Positions 53,995 through 64,000 of a stretch of DNA of 64,000 nt are shown piece by piece. This DNA comes from Aphanomyces cochlioides (Eukaryota; Oomycota; Saprolegniomycetes; Saprolegniales; Verrucalvaceae), in assembly GCA_019828595.1 (NCBI GenBank), contig JAHQRK010000001.1:1-64000 (forward strand), read 5' to 3'. The notes below the pieces were generated by a model. The model was given only the letters and a program-made list of their open reading frames with translations, had not been told where the DNA came from and did no database searches. The stretch's first letter is position 1, and the number at the start of each line of letters is the position of its first letter. Position numbers and translations under genes: made by a program.

Positions 53995-56900
53995 ATGAGC
54001 ACCAATAGAGGAAGTCAAATCGTCCTGCTTATTGGCAAAAACTTCTTTTCATGGCGACGAGAGACCACTATCTACATTGCGGGAAAGGGCCTTGAAGGTC
54101 ACATTGATGGATCAATTGTGGAGCCGCTGGAGCTTCCACAAGATGCCGAAGTGGGCCCGTTCGTTCGCAACAAGGCGAGCCCCACCTGGCAGCGTTGGCG
54201 CCAAGACAATATGAAGTGCGTCGACAAGATTCGGAAGAGACTCTCCTTGGAGATCCGCGACGACATCGGTGACGCTTCAATTACGGCCAAGGAGATGTGG
54301 GACTTGCTCCAGTCTCGTTATGGAAGAGCAACTGGATATGCTCGCGCGATGGCCATGCGCGACGTCTACAGGTGTCAAATGAAGAGTGGCAAAAAATCAG
54401 TCTCGCACCACCTCGCCAACGTGAGCCGCTTGGTTGGAATTGCAAGACAGTATTGATGCAACATCTCCTGTGAGGATGAAGCATGGCTCTTGGTCCTGAA
54501 CATGGATTCAAAGTATACATCTATGTCGCTGTTTCAAGATATCAATGGGACATTTGGAACGCGTGATGTTGAGAATCTGAAGATGAAGATCGAAGATGAA
54601 GAGCGCCGCCATAGCGATATGCGTGGGGGCCGCCGCGACCATGAGCAGTTGCGTCGCAATGATCATGCGCTCCGTGTTGGGCAGTTACAATGCTATAATT
54701 GTCAAGGGTTTGGCATAATACCCCTGATTGCCCCTCCATCGAATCATTCGATCAAAGCGGCAACGTCAAGAAGAAGAACAAGTCCATGAAACATGGGCAC
54801 AAGCAGAAGAAAGCAATTGAAACACCCTCGGATGGGGCAAATCTCGTGCTGAATGTTCGTGGAAACGACAAGAATACAGCTTGGTTTGGCGACAGCGGCG
54901 CGACGCTTCATGTCTGTGCGCCTCAGCATCGCCATCTCCAGCATGACGTGGCGAAGCTGGATACACCTCGGGTGGTACAAGGTTTTGGGGCCGGCGACTC
55001 TTCTGCTACGGCCTATGTCAAAGGAAGCATTGTTATTGATACACCACAAGGCCGACGAACAATCACGGATGTTCACTACTTCCCACAGTCTGCTGTGTCC
55101 CTGCTTTCACTCGTTGTTCTACACTCAAAGGGCTTTGACTATGGCACGCAAGGCAAGTCCGATCTTGTTGTCTCGAAAGGTCGCGTTGAAGCGCTGCGTT
55201 TCCGCAAGTCTGGGACACTCTAAGAGTTGATTGGCTCGCTTGTCTCACCAGATCGAGCTCTGATTACCAAAGACGTGAATGAGTGGCATCGAAGACTTGG
55301 CCACGTGTCGTTGGATTCCATGCGAAAGCTTGCTAACGCGAGCTTGGGGATGCCCGATCTCTCGCAACAAGATTTGGGCAACTGCGATGAATGTGCTGCG
55401 GCTAACCTCCACCGCCAGCCTTTCAACTCGGCGAAGATTCAAGAAGATCTGCCCGATACAGTCAGTGTTGACTTGATGTTCTTTGGTTTACCGTCAAGAG
55501 AGGGCCATACGTGCGCATTGAATGTGGTGACACATGCCCATCGACTCAGATACGTGAAGCCACTCAAGGCCAAAAGTGATGCTCGTACTGAGTTCCAATT
55601 GTTCTTCTCTTACTACAAGACCCAACTCGACACCAGCATCAAGCATGTCAAGTCTGATGGTGGGGGAGAGTTCATGGGCCAGTTCCATCGACTTCTCTTG
55701 GATAATGGCGTCGAACACCATGTGACCCCTCGTGAAACTCCTCAACTCAATGGTGTGGCCGAACGCACAGGTGGCACACTTGGAGCCATGACACGTGCAC
55801 TCCTTAAAGATCCCAAGCTGCCTAAATCGTACTGGTCGGATGCAGTTGTCTGTGCTGCTTACCTCCGCAACCGCTTGCCCTCAGCTCCGCTACAATTCAA
55901 GACTCCTATCGAAGTATTCTCGAAGCGGAAGCCGAACTTGTCGTTCATCCGTCGATTTGGTCAGCACTGCTATGCCAAAGCCCCTGATGGGGAGAAGCTC
56001 GACGACCGTGGCGACCGCTGTGTGCTGCTTGGATTTGGACCACTTGGCTACAAGCTCTTGGACCTCCGTGGTCGTTGCACGATCTACCGACGACACTGCA
56101 TGTTTATCGACCAAGGCTCCAACACCATTGATGGCGACTACGTCGACTCTCTGCCCGAGTCGGTGGACGATGGCAACTTGTTTGATGGCTCAAGCAATCC
56201 ACCAGCACCGCCAACCCCTCGTGAAAGCGCCACAGACCATGTCGATCCGTCTCCCGTTGATGAGTCTCCTTTGGTCGACGACACCACCTTCGACAACGTA
56301 GTACGACGAGCCCTCCATATCAAGTGCCAATGATGAAACCAATCGTGAAACCAATGATGAAACGGCTGATGCTGCCAATGAACCGTCTACAACCACTGAT
56401 TTTACTGAGGATCAACACCAAGAGCAACCGCATCTGGAAGAACCCTTTGATGACCATGCCGATGACGACTTCGAAGGTGTGCCTCCTCTTGAAGAAGTGG
56501 ACCCATCTCCCTCTGGTGGCTTGGATGGTGTGGCGAATGACGAGTCTCGGCGTGGTTACAAGCGCTCTCGCTCAGACGACGATCTCGAAGACTCAACCGA
56601 TGATGCCACCTCCGCGCTCCGTCGTAGCAGCCGTCGCATCGTGCGTCCCCGTCGCTTTGAAGACTTTGCTCTAAGTGTGGTTGACCTCTGCCTCTCTCTC
56701 CAAGACACCCCAAGAACCATCGAACAAGTGCTCTCTGGTCCTGAGGCTAGCCAATGGCGCAAAGCGATCGACTCTGAGTTACACTCGCTCAAGCTTCATG
56801 GTACATGGGAAGAAACCACGGATTCACCGTCTCGCAGCCTGGACACAACCTGGGTGTTCCGCCGCAAATTGGACCAAAATGGTCGAGTGGTCAAGTACAA

Positions 56901-58215
56901 AGCTCGTCTCGTGATCAAGGGCTACATGCAAGTTGAAGGAATCGACTTTGACCAAACTGACGCTCCTGTTGCTCGAATTACTGCCATCCGGGCCGTCCTT
57001 GCTTTGTCTGCGTCCAAAGATCTTGAAATATTCTAATATGACGTTGACACAGCTTTCCTCAATGCCGACATCGATGTGGATATCTATATCCGACGACCTA
57101 AAGGCTGCTCGTCTGGCTCGCCTATCCTCAAGCTGAAGAAAAGTCTCTACGGCCTTCGCCAGAGTCCACGTTGTTGGAACAGTCTACTCGACTCTACGCT
57201 GAAACAATTTGGTTTTAAGCCAACGGCGTCTGACCCGTGCATCTACGTCTATGGTCACATGGAGGCCTACATCATCGTCTACGTAGACGACCTCATCCTT
57301 TGTGCCAAGTCCAAGCCATTCGTGAAGAAATTTGAGTCGTTCTTGGCGTCGAAATTTTCGATCAAGCAACTTGGTGAGCTGGGCTTCTGCTTAGGGGTGG
57401 CTATCCAACGCGATCGCAAGAAGAAGACCATCTCTCTCAGCCAACAATCGTTTATCAGTCAGCTCTTAGACAAGTTCGACATAGACCAGCATGGCCTCCT
57501 CGAACCGATGAAGAATCGACCAGCGACTGGTCAGATCAACTCGTCTCTTTCTACTACCTACCGTGCTATCGTTGGATCTCTGCTCTATGTCCAACAATGG
57601 ACGCATCCAGAGATCAGTTATGCTGTCTCCACCTTGTCCAGATCACTGGCGTCTCCTACGGCTGCAACTATGACGGCCGCCAAAGATGTCTTGCGATGTT
57701 TGAAGCACTCGATCGACGAGCAACTTGTCCTGGGTGGACACTCTGGTGATCTTGTTGGATATTGCGACGCTGATTGGGCCTCCGATGCCACTGATCGCAA
57801 GAGTCAATCTGGCTTTGTATTTCTTCTTGGCGATCGTCCCATCTCGTGGCGCAGTGTGAAGCAGAAATTGGTTGCTACATCGTCCGTGGAAGCTGAGTAT
57901 ATCTCGTTGAGTTCTGCTGTCTCTGAGGCTCTCTATCTCAAGCAACTCTTGGTTGAACTTGGTCTCGCGTCGAAGACCGTTGTTATCCATGAAGACAACA
58001 TGGGCGTCCTGCATCTCGCCAAGAACCCTGGTCATTACGACAGAACGAAACACTTTGATGTGCGCCTGCATCGAGTACGCGACTACGTCTCAAGCAAGCA
58101 AATTGAGCTCGTTCATGTTCGAAGTCAAGACCAACTAGCCGATGGATTGACCAAGCCTCTTAAAGGTGTCATGTTCGCAAAGTTCAAGAAAGCTCTGCTT
58201 GTGGGGGCGTGTTAA
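53995..58215 (+). pseudogene. Copia gag-pol, interrupted by stops and frameshifts
   Basis: Gag starts at ATG 53995 (MSTNRGSQIVLLIGKNFFSW). The zinc knuckle is CYNCQGFG with HNTPDCPS in the next frame (shift near 54710). Protease has WFGDSGATLHVC (54883). Integrase runs from about 55227 with HRRLGHV, CDECAAAN, VDLMFF, KSDGGGEFMG and NGVAERTGG. Reverse transcriptase has TWVFRRKLDQNG, YDVDTAFLNADID and YVDDLILC (57283). RNase H has YCDADWASDATDRKS, SSVEAEYISLS and TKHFDVRLHRVRDYV. Disruptions: frame loss near 54456, a TAA at 55221, a shift near 56330-56480 and a TAA at 57034. The LTRs are nearly identical, so the damage is recent or artefactual. Confidence 0.9.
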
Positions 58216-58371
58216 ATTGTGTATCTCTCCCATGGTATGGACATCTCAAGTGATATGGATATTTGACAGGTGTTCTGTATTCATTCTACATATTTCTCTC
58301 TACCTTGCTCTCTGCCAAGCTAGCTAGTCTAACTTGTAATTCACTTCCTGATTGTCCTCTTGTTTGTGAAA
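58210..58371 (+). repeat. 3' LTR of Copia element
   Basis: 162 bp, one difference from the 5' LTR; the pol stop codon lies inside its first bases. Confidence 0.93.
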
Positions 58372-58376
58372 ATGAA

Positions 58377-59922
58377 GGCACCCCATACGAAGATATCAAG
58401 AAGCGCTTCAAGTGCTCGGTTGAGACAGAGTAGAGTGTATTGATTGATAGAGTAGAGTGTATTGACTTGTTATCGGAAATTGCTGAGAGGAATCTCGGCT
58501 TGTAAATTTTGACCAATTATTTTATTGAATACGTTTGATTGGACAAATGTAATCGACTTAGTGATTTTCAGAGTTGTCGCCAAGCCACCTCCGGCTGCAA
58601 ATAGCAAAAGAGTTCGTAGCGCTCATGCAATACGCATGGCGTTTAATATCATTATGTAGCTAGACTTTCAAGTGATGACAACGACAGAGATGAACGTTTG
58701 CTTTGCCCAGATCATACATAATGCGTAGTAAAAGTTTAATGTCTCACTAATCTACAACTCCCTCTGAACATGACATTTGCAAGAGTGATCATGCTGATTT
58801 GAAATCTCGTGTACAAGACACAGTTTGAGACAGTCGTGGCGCGATACTGTCAAAGCGTGCCTTGTTTTCACAGCAGAGCAATAGAAGTTTCATACATAGA
58901 CATCATTTTATATCCTGTTATCATTTGAACAGACGATACAAATGAAATTCCAAACTATAGCTTCAAACTGGAGTTAGTGCTCATAGTATTTGCACTTTTT
59001 CAGCTACAATGGGTCAACATGATGGAGGCTTTCTCGGCTTAGCGAGGTGGAATTTCGATATAAAATCCACAAAATTGCAGCTAGTCAATGTATAGGCTAC
59101 CTTGTGTTGTAGATACGTCTTACTAGTGAACATGGTGAATGCTTCATTGTCTCCAATGCCTACTCCGTATGCATAGTAGAGCATGCGATCCTATAAATGA
59201 TAACGTTATGATTTGTTTTTGGCATGATTGGGTACATTTTTTGAATTTTTAGTTACTCTATTGGCCCACCCTATTGCTGAGGCCATCCTCAGCAAATTCG
59301 ACAAGATATCTCCAATAGTGAGGCAATACAAAATATCATATATTTCGGATCCAATTAATGGCCGATGCACGAAAATACTGAGAGTTCTCTCAGCGATTCA
59401 CATTTCTCATACTTAAAATTAGTATTTCTCTCGGCGAATTACGATTAATGATTGATGAACGACAGACGTTACTTATGGAAATGTCCTGATACCATACTGT
59501 AAATTAGTAACTTGAACTTTGTATGCCTATACAAACACTTCGATAAAGCTATAGCTGAACACCTTTGGAATTGAACAAGAATCCCACTCCACCGCGCGTT
59601 GTTCAAACAAGCAGGTTTATCTGTATATATTAGCACTGTTGCATGTTCTAACACTCTGAGAAGCGACAGTGATCGAGCCTTGCTCATCTCTGGCTCATTT
59701 CAAAGTTTCCGGTCGGAAGAGACTGACACAGTAGTATGACAACAATCGCCTGTACCGGTAATGTTGAAGTTTCTTGTGGGCCACAAGTTGTGGCATCCAG
59801 ACAAATAACAAATTCTCGAACTATTCCATTTTAAATTGTGAATTTGGAACTTTGGAAAAATTTTGCAAAATGTCATTTCAGTTTTATGAAATAAAAAATT
59901 TGATGGGCATCCAGACCAGCCC
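58377..59922. other. Interior of the long Harbinger-like element, no gene
   Basis: AT-rich, no frame with family features. 59630-59922 matches, inverted, 60442-60735 in the short form. Confidence 0.5.
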
Positions 59923-60441
59923 TAAACACTTTTCTTGGGCTCCAGGCTTTATAGGATGAGCTGCTGATACACTAAACCTCTTAATATAATCATCTTGATG
60001 TTTCTGACCCAATATTATATCAAAATTACCTTCCTGAGCTTACATCTAAGTATAGAAATGTTCTTTCTTAAATATTGCTTCTTAGGCAGCAAAAATGAGC
60101 GATAAAATTCAGAGCAGTAGAACGAACAACCTGACGAAGCGAAGTAGGCGACAGCATCAAAATGAAGCTCTGACGTAATTTTCATATTTTGCAGATATAT
60201 TTTTCGGAACTATATGGAGTTTTCTCGGTCGTGACTGCGGTCATAGTTCATTTTGGGTCGTTTTATGACCAGGATAAAATATTCTGTTTTTTCATTTTTC
60301 TTTCACAATAGAACACCGAAAATCTTGTTTTCAAGCTTATATCAGGCATCACAAGACATGTAAACTTTGTAATGACCGCTCTAGCAGTCGAGATGGCTCT
60401 CATCATGGGGTTCTCTATCAATAAAGCCCCCGGATGACTAA
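59923..60441. other. Repeat copy and spacer, no gene
   Basis: 59923-60190 continues the repeat that ended at 53287 (inverted match to 48967-49233). 60190-60438 shows nothing recognisable. Confidence 0.5.
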
Positions 60442-61005
60442 GGGCTGGTCTGGATGCCCATCAATTTTTTTATTTCATAAAACTGAAATGACATTTTGCA
60501 AAATTTTTCCAAAGTTCCAAATTCACAATTTAAAATGGAATAGTTCGAGAATTTGTTATTTGTCTGGATGCCACAACTTGAGGCCCACAAGAAACTTCAA
60601 CATTACCGGTACAGGCGATTGTTGTCATACTACTGTGTCAGTCTCTTCCGACCGGAAACTTTGAAATGAGCCAGAGATGAGCAAGGCTCGATCACTGTCG
60701 CTTCTCAGACTGTTAGAACATGCAACAGTGGTAATATATAGTGTGTGCGTGTATTTTTGTAGAGAGGACAAGCTGAATCTCAAGCTTGACTCGATCAGTG
60801 CGTTCATGACGAAAATATGTCATAAAATAGACCAATTTGGTCAATTTTTTTATGACATAATTTGGCCAAAACTCCAGAAAATTGTGACACAAAATTCTTT
60901 GAGAAGGTGGCATCCAGACAGTCAAAATTGAAAATTATTGCATATTTCGAATTATGGCATTTTTTGGCATTTTTATGCCATTTTTGGTGGCATCCAGACC
61001 CGCCC
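60442..61005. mobile_element. Short deletion derivative (MITE) of the Harbinger-like element
   Basis: 564 bp with the same ends as the long form in opposite orientation, flanked by TAA (60439-60441, 61006-61008). Its left 290 bp match the right end of the long form and its right 250 bp match the left end; the interior is missing, joined near 60740 at AATATATAG/TGTGTGCG. This is the classic structure of a MITE. Confidence 0.85.
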
Positions 61006-61121
61006 TAAATAATAAATGAAAATAATCAATTTCATTATATACCATATTTTCTAAGCAGCGCCTGGCATATTCCACTCATGAACATTTCATCATCTGTGCC
61101 TCTTTTGAAGCACCACGATCG

Positions 61122-62045
61122 CTACATAAACTCATCGATATACTCAGGAATAACATCCCTGAGCATACCACGCATCATTTTGAGAAATCGCTTCACGCGA
61201 ATTTCCCATAAACCCTCGATACTCTGGGTATGAGCGCCGTTTCTGGGGTTGACAAAGTTTTGAGAATGATTGACCCACATGTGGGTATACTCCATGTCTC
61301 GCAACAGGGGATTTGTCGATAGGGTGTGTCGCTCATTCGACGACACGTACGAAGAGAACTTGTCCGATATTATCGTAGTTCCAGGCCGTATGTGCTCACG
61401 GATAATGTTGGACAACGTCTCCTTCGTACGGTCGCGAAAGCCAATACGGCCAAACCATCTCCCTGAACCCCTCTCAACTCCCCCAAAGAGCCAATACTGC
61501 GTGTATCGGCGTCCTCTTTGGTCCTTAGGCTTTTTTGTAAGCGAGGTCTCGTCAATTTCAACGACTTTTCCTGGACCCCCAATCTACAAAATAGATAGTG
61601 AATCATCTTTTCATCTAATCTTTACCTTCATTTCATCACGGCAGATTTCCTTAGAGCAGACATCTCGCAATAGACCGCAGAAGTTTCTCGCGGTCACGAT
61701 ACTCACACGTTTTTCCTTCGCCGATTTTGTAACGGGCTTCTGCGAAGCCCAGTCGTACATGATACGCACAACAACGTTGATTGGGCAGCGCATTCCCTCG
61801 AAGAATGAGCCTCTTCGGATGCTGATCTCCGTCTCATTGCAGTTTACCCTCCGGCAACGCCACTGGTCAGCATAGAGAGACATAGGCTTCACGCAAAGAG
61901 GAGAAGAGAGCCCCCTTCGCAATAAACCAACATCCATGCACCATTGGATGCACATCTCTTCATCACACGACACTGCCATGACTGTGTCATGCGAAAACCA
62001 TCCAACGATCGATGTGTCGTACAAGTCAACTCGATTGCTCGACAT
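61122..62045 (-). CDS. IS1595-type (ISXO2-like, Merlin) transposase, intact, one intron
   Basis: Two exons on the minus strand: 62045-61626 and 61583-61122, with a 42-bp GT-AG intron (61584-61625). The join DEMK-IGGPGKVV keeps frame and gives 293 residues. The N-terminal half has Cys/Trp-rich binding motifs (CDEEMCIQWCMDVGLL; ADQWRCRRVNCNETE). Catalytic parts: VVEIDETSLTKK (first Asp), TTIISDKFSSYVS (second Asp), WVNHSQNFVNPRNGAHTQ and SIEGLWEIRVKRFLK (Glu). The same residue order as the bacterial IS1595 family. Flanking inverted repeats were not found, so mobility is uncertain, but the gene is undamaged. A diverged dead relative is at 6096-6659. Confidence 0.82.
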
Positions 62046-63205
62046 TTCATTTTGAGAAGTACAACGGGGGCATTGTTAGCACTGAGTCACTTCACTGACT
62101 ACATCTACTGTTTCGGATGCGTTCATGCCTTTGGAGCCATTCATTGATTATCCGTAAACAAACGTTCTATCGACCTTGGCAGGAGTGATAACAACGAGTG
62201 TTTGTATTAGCTTAAAATTAGTATGATGACCAGAGTTAAATATATATCGAATATTTATTCAAAAACAGCCAATTTGGAAACTATCTATTACTTAAGGCTC
62301 TAACGCAACACGTAAGTACGAGACTAAGTACGAGAGTAATTTTTACATACAAACGTCAAGTCAACAAATGAGCAATTTTTATATACTTTATCCAAGTAAA
62401 AAATGAGCAATTTTTACATACAAACGCCAAGTCAAAAAAAGAGTAATTTGAGACAAGTTCGTTCATGCACCCATGATGCTGGACGTGGCAGTTGTCGATA
62501 ATATTAATAATCATTCCACATACAAAATGAAAATATTGTCCTGCTATTTAAAATAATACCTGCCAAAGACGATTGAATGGCAGTTGGGTTTTTCTGGGAC
62601 GATGCAAGGTGAGATGCATGTCTTAGGATAGCTTCACTCGGGCAGAAAAGGCCGCTGAATAAGCGGTCAACACACTGTGCAGTAGGGTGACGAGCCCTTT
62701 CTGCCACTTTAAGCCATACCCTGGCCAGAGGCTTGGACTCCGAAAGGCGAATTCCGACGCGATATGCGAATGTAACGAAGTAGGGCCTTTTTGGCTCGAA
62801 ATACCGGACATTTTCATAGAGCAGCCAGGGACAGCTATAACGTGTGTTTTTACTGTATTTTCATATTGACTTTGGACGAGTAAATCCTCTCCCCATAGTT
62901 CAACTTTTTACAGTAAGGGGACAATGTGTAACGTTGGTTACCACTATTGCAACTGATGGTGTTACTTTTTTTGACGGAGTACCACTGTTGATAGTGGGCC
63001 TACGGCGAGTAGATTGAAACACTTCAGGGGTGTTTCATGATACTTAGCAGGTGTATTACCCAGTATCAAAGTTTCAACTCATTGGATGTACGAGTTCAAA
63101 ACGCGATATTAAACAAAGTGATGTTTAATAAATACCGCGAACTCTGTACGATTTATGAAAGAAATGAGTAGTATTTTCTGGCAAACCACATTATGTTAAG
63201 TTTAA
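62046..63205. other. No recognised gene; short AT-rich direct repeats
   Basis: 62328-62450 has three imperfect copies of a unit like AGCAATTTTTACATACAAACG followed by CAAGTCAA. Elsewhere only short frames. Confidence 0.45.
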
Positions 63206-64000
63206 GTGGCTGGACACATATCCACAGTATTTGTACGATCCAATCACATTATCATTTTTGTGTTGATGTTTTTGTATGAACATTTGTCTGACGCAGTTTT
63301 CTGCGTAGAAAATAACAACTACTCGGCCTCTAAGAAAGGCAAAGGCAATGGCAATCATGACAATGACAATCAAGGACATGCGATCGATAACTCCGAACCT
63401 GGGAAGCAAGCAGAGCGGAATGAAGTGCATACTACCGAACAAGAGTCTGCATCAACTGGAGCTAATGGCTGGGCTGTGGATGACGATGCCTTGATGCCTA
63501 ACGACGAGGCGGCTATGAGAAAGGCCAAGAAGGCGGAGTACAACAATCGTGCTCGCGAAAGAAACGGCATGCTATCGTGGAAGACTTCGACAATGAGGTG
63601 GCTATGAAAAGATCCAAGAAGGCGGAATACAACAAACGTGCTCGCGAAAAAAAGCACAACACTGAGGTTGCGAATCAAGGGCGGGGTGCCATCATTTTGC
63701 ACCATACGGACATGGATAAGAGCGACGAAGAGGAAACCAAGGAGGGAGAAGACGGAATCCATTATCACGCTCAAAGTGACCATCATCTCAAGATTCTGGC
63801 AGCTCAGGAGCAAGAAGATCGCGAGCGCAGAGTTGACAATCGAAGGATCTATGCTGCGCTACAACCTAACCGTATGAATGAAGGAGGTGAAGAAGAAACC
63901 AAGGAAGAAGATATTTCCGATGGAAATGTGGATTGCAACACTGACAATCAATTTCTTGCCTTGACAAATGCTGATCCTCCGCTAAACGTGGATGTGGATT
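63206..64000 (+). CDS. Unrecognised charged protein with internal repeats, runs off the window
   Basis: Open frame from 63206 to 63607, then, after a shift near 63570, an open frame to the window edge. The N-terminus has a hydrophobic stretch (IIIFVLMFLYEH). The rest is highly charged (KKGKGNGNHDNDNQ; ESASTGANGWAVDDD). Two similar units straddle the shift: AAMRKAKKAEYNNRARER and VAMKRSKKAEYNKRAREK. The remainder is Glu/Asp-rich. A secreted or nuclear function cannot be claimed. The shift may be an intron, a pseudogene lesion or a sequence error. Confidence 0.4.

Larger units (their letters stand above)
53829..58371 (+). mobile_element. Copia LTR retrotransposon
   Basis: Two 162-bp LTRs (53829-53990, 58210-58371) with one mismatch, flanked by the 5-bp duplication ATGAA (53824-53828, 58372-58376). 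A primer-binding-like GGTTATGAGCACC follows the 5' LTR and a GTGGGGGCG purine tract precedes the 3' LTR. The order protease, integrase, reverse transcriptase, RNase H defines Copia. Near-identical LTRs indicate a recent insertion. Confidence 0.93.
53288..59922. mobile_element. Non-coding Harbinger-like element, long form, split by a Copia insertion
   Basis: Ends are GGGCGGGTCTGGATGCC (left) and, reverse-complemented, GGGCTGGTCTGGATGCC (right), flanked by TAA on both sides (53285-53287, 59923-59925). The GTCTGGATGCC word recurs just inside each end (53378 and 59800 regions). Without the Copia insertion it is about 2.1 kb and shows no transposase. TAA duplication points to PIF/Harbinger. The surrounding repeat exists uninterrupted at 49200-49240. 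Confidence 0.75.

Overview
The window reads as one chromosome end, from telomere into subtelomere, of an oomycete, most likely a plant-associated member of the Saprolegniales such as Aphanomyces. I infer this from secreted pectin lyases in tandem, a Crinkler (CRN) effector with an NTPase/nuclease body, very short (38-48 bp) GT-AG introns, and oomycete-style Harbinger, pogo, mariner, IS1595 and Crypton elements. The species cannot be fixed from sequence alone.

Layout. 1-340 is an array of (CCCCCAAA)n, i.e. a TTTGGGGG telomere. 338-3859 is a two-ORF Penelope-like retroelement whose reverse transcriptase lacks a GIY-YIG endonuclease. It has 56-bp direct terminal repeats, its 5' end faces the telomere, and its 3' end abuts a short internal stub of the same telomeric repeat (3848-3871). 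That is the polarity expected if the element was reverse-transcribed directly onto an exposed telomeric end. 3.9-21 kb is a graveyard of DNA transposons: MULE, IS1595/Merlin, pogo, DD39D-type mariner, and a 4.4-kb PIF/Harbinger element (16164-20536) with an intact Myb-like accessory gene and a DD82E Tc1/mariner-superfamily transposase inside it.

22-53 kb holds seven loci of family PL1 pectin lyases: three intact, three frameshifted and one 3' fragment. They are spread by duplication. Two of the intact genes lie in a 2,757-bp inverted repeat (20631-23387 and 46231-48987) around a 22.8-kb core. That core carries a hAT remnant, an 809-bp direct repeat of a decayed LRR gene, a Crypton, two pogo pseudogenes, an intact mariner and the CRN effector gene.

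53-61 kb is a nested set: a TAA-flanked Harbinger-like element holds a young Copia retrotransposon with 162-bp LTRs and the TSD ATGAA, next to its own 564-bp deletion derivative. An intact, spliced IS1595-type transposase (61122-62045) and an unrecognised charged-repeat ORF that runs off the edge close the window.

Functionally the host genes are few: secreted pectin degradation and one host-targeted CRN protein, both lineage-expanded classes that typically sit in repeat-rich subtelomeres. No bacterial-type operons, CRISPR arrays, rRNA or convincing intact tRNA genes were seen.
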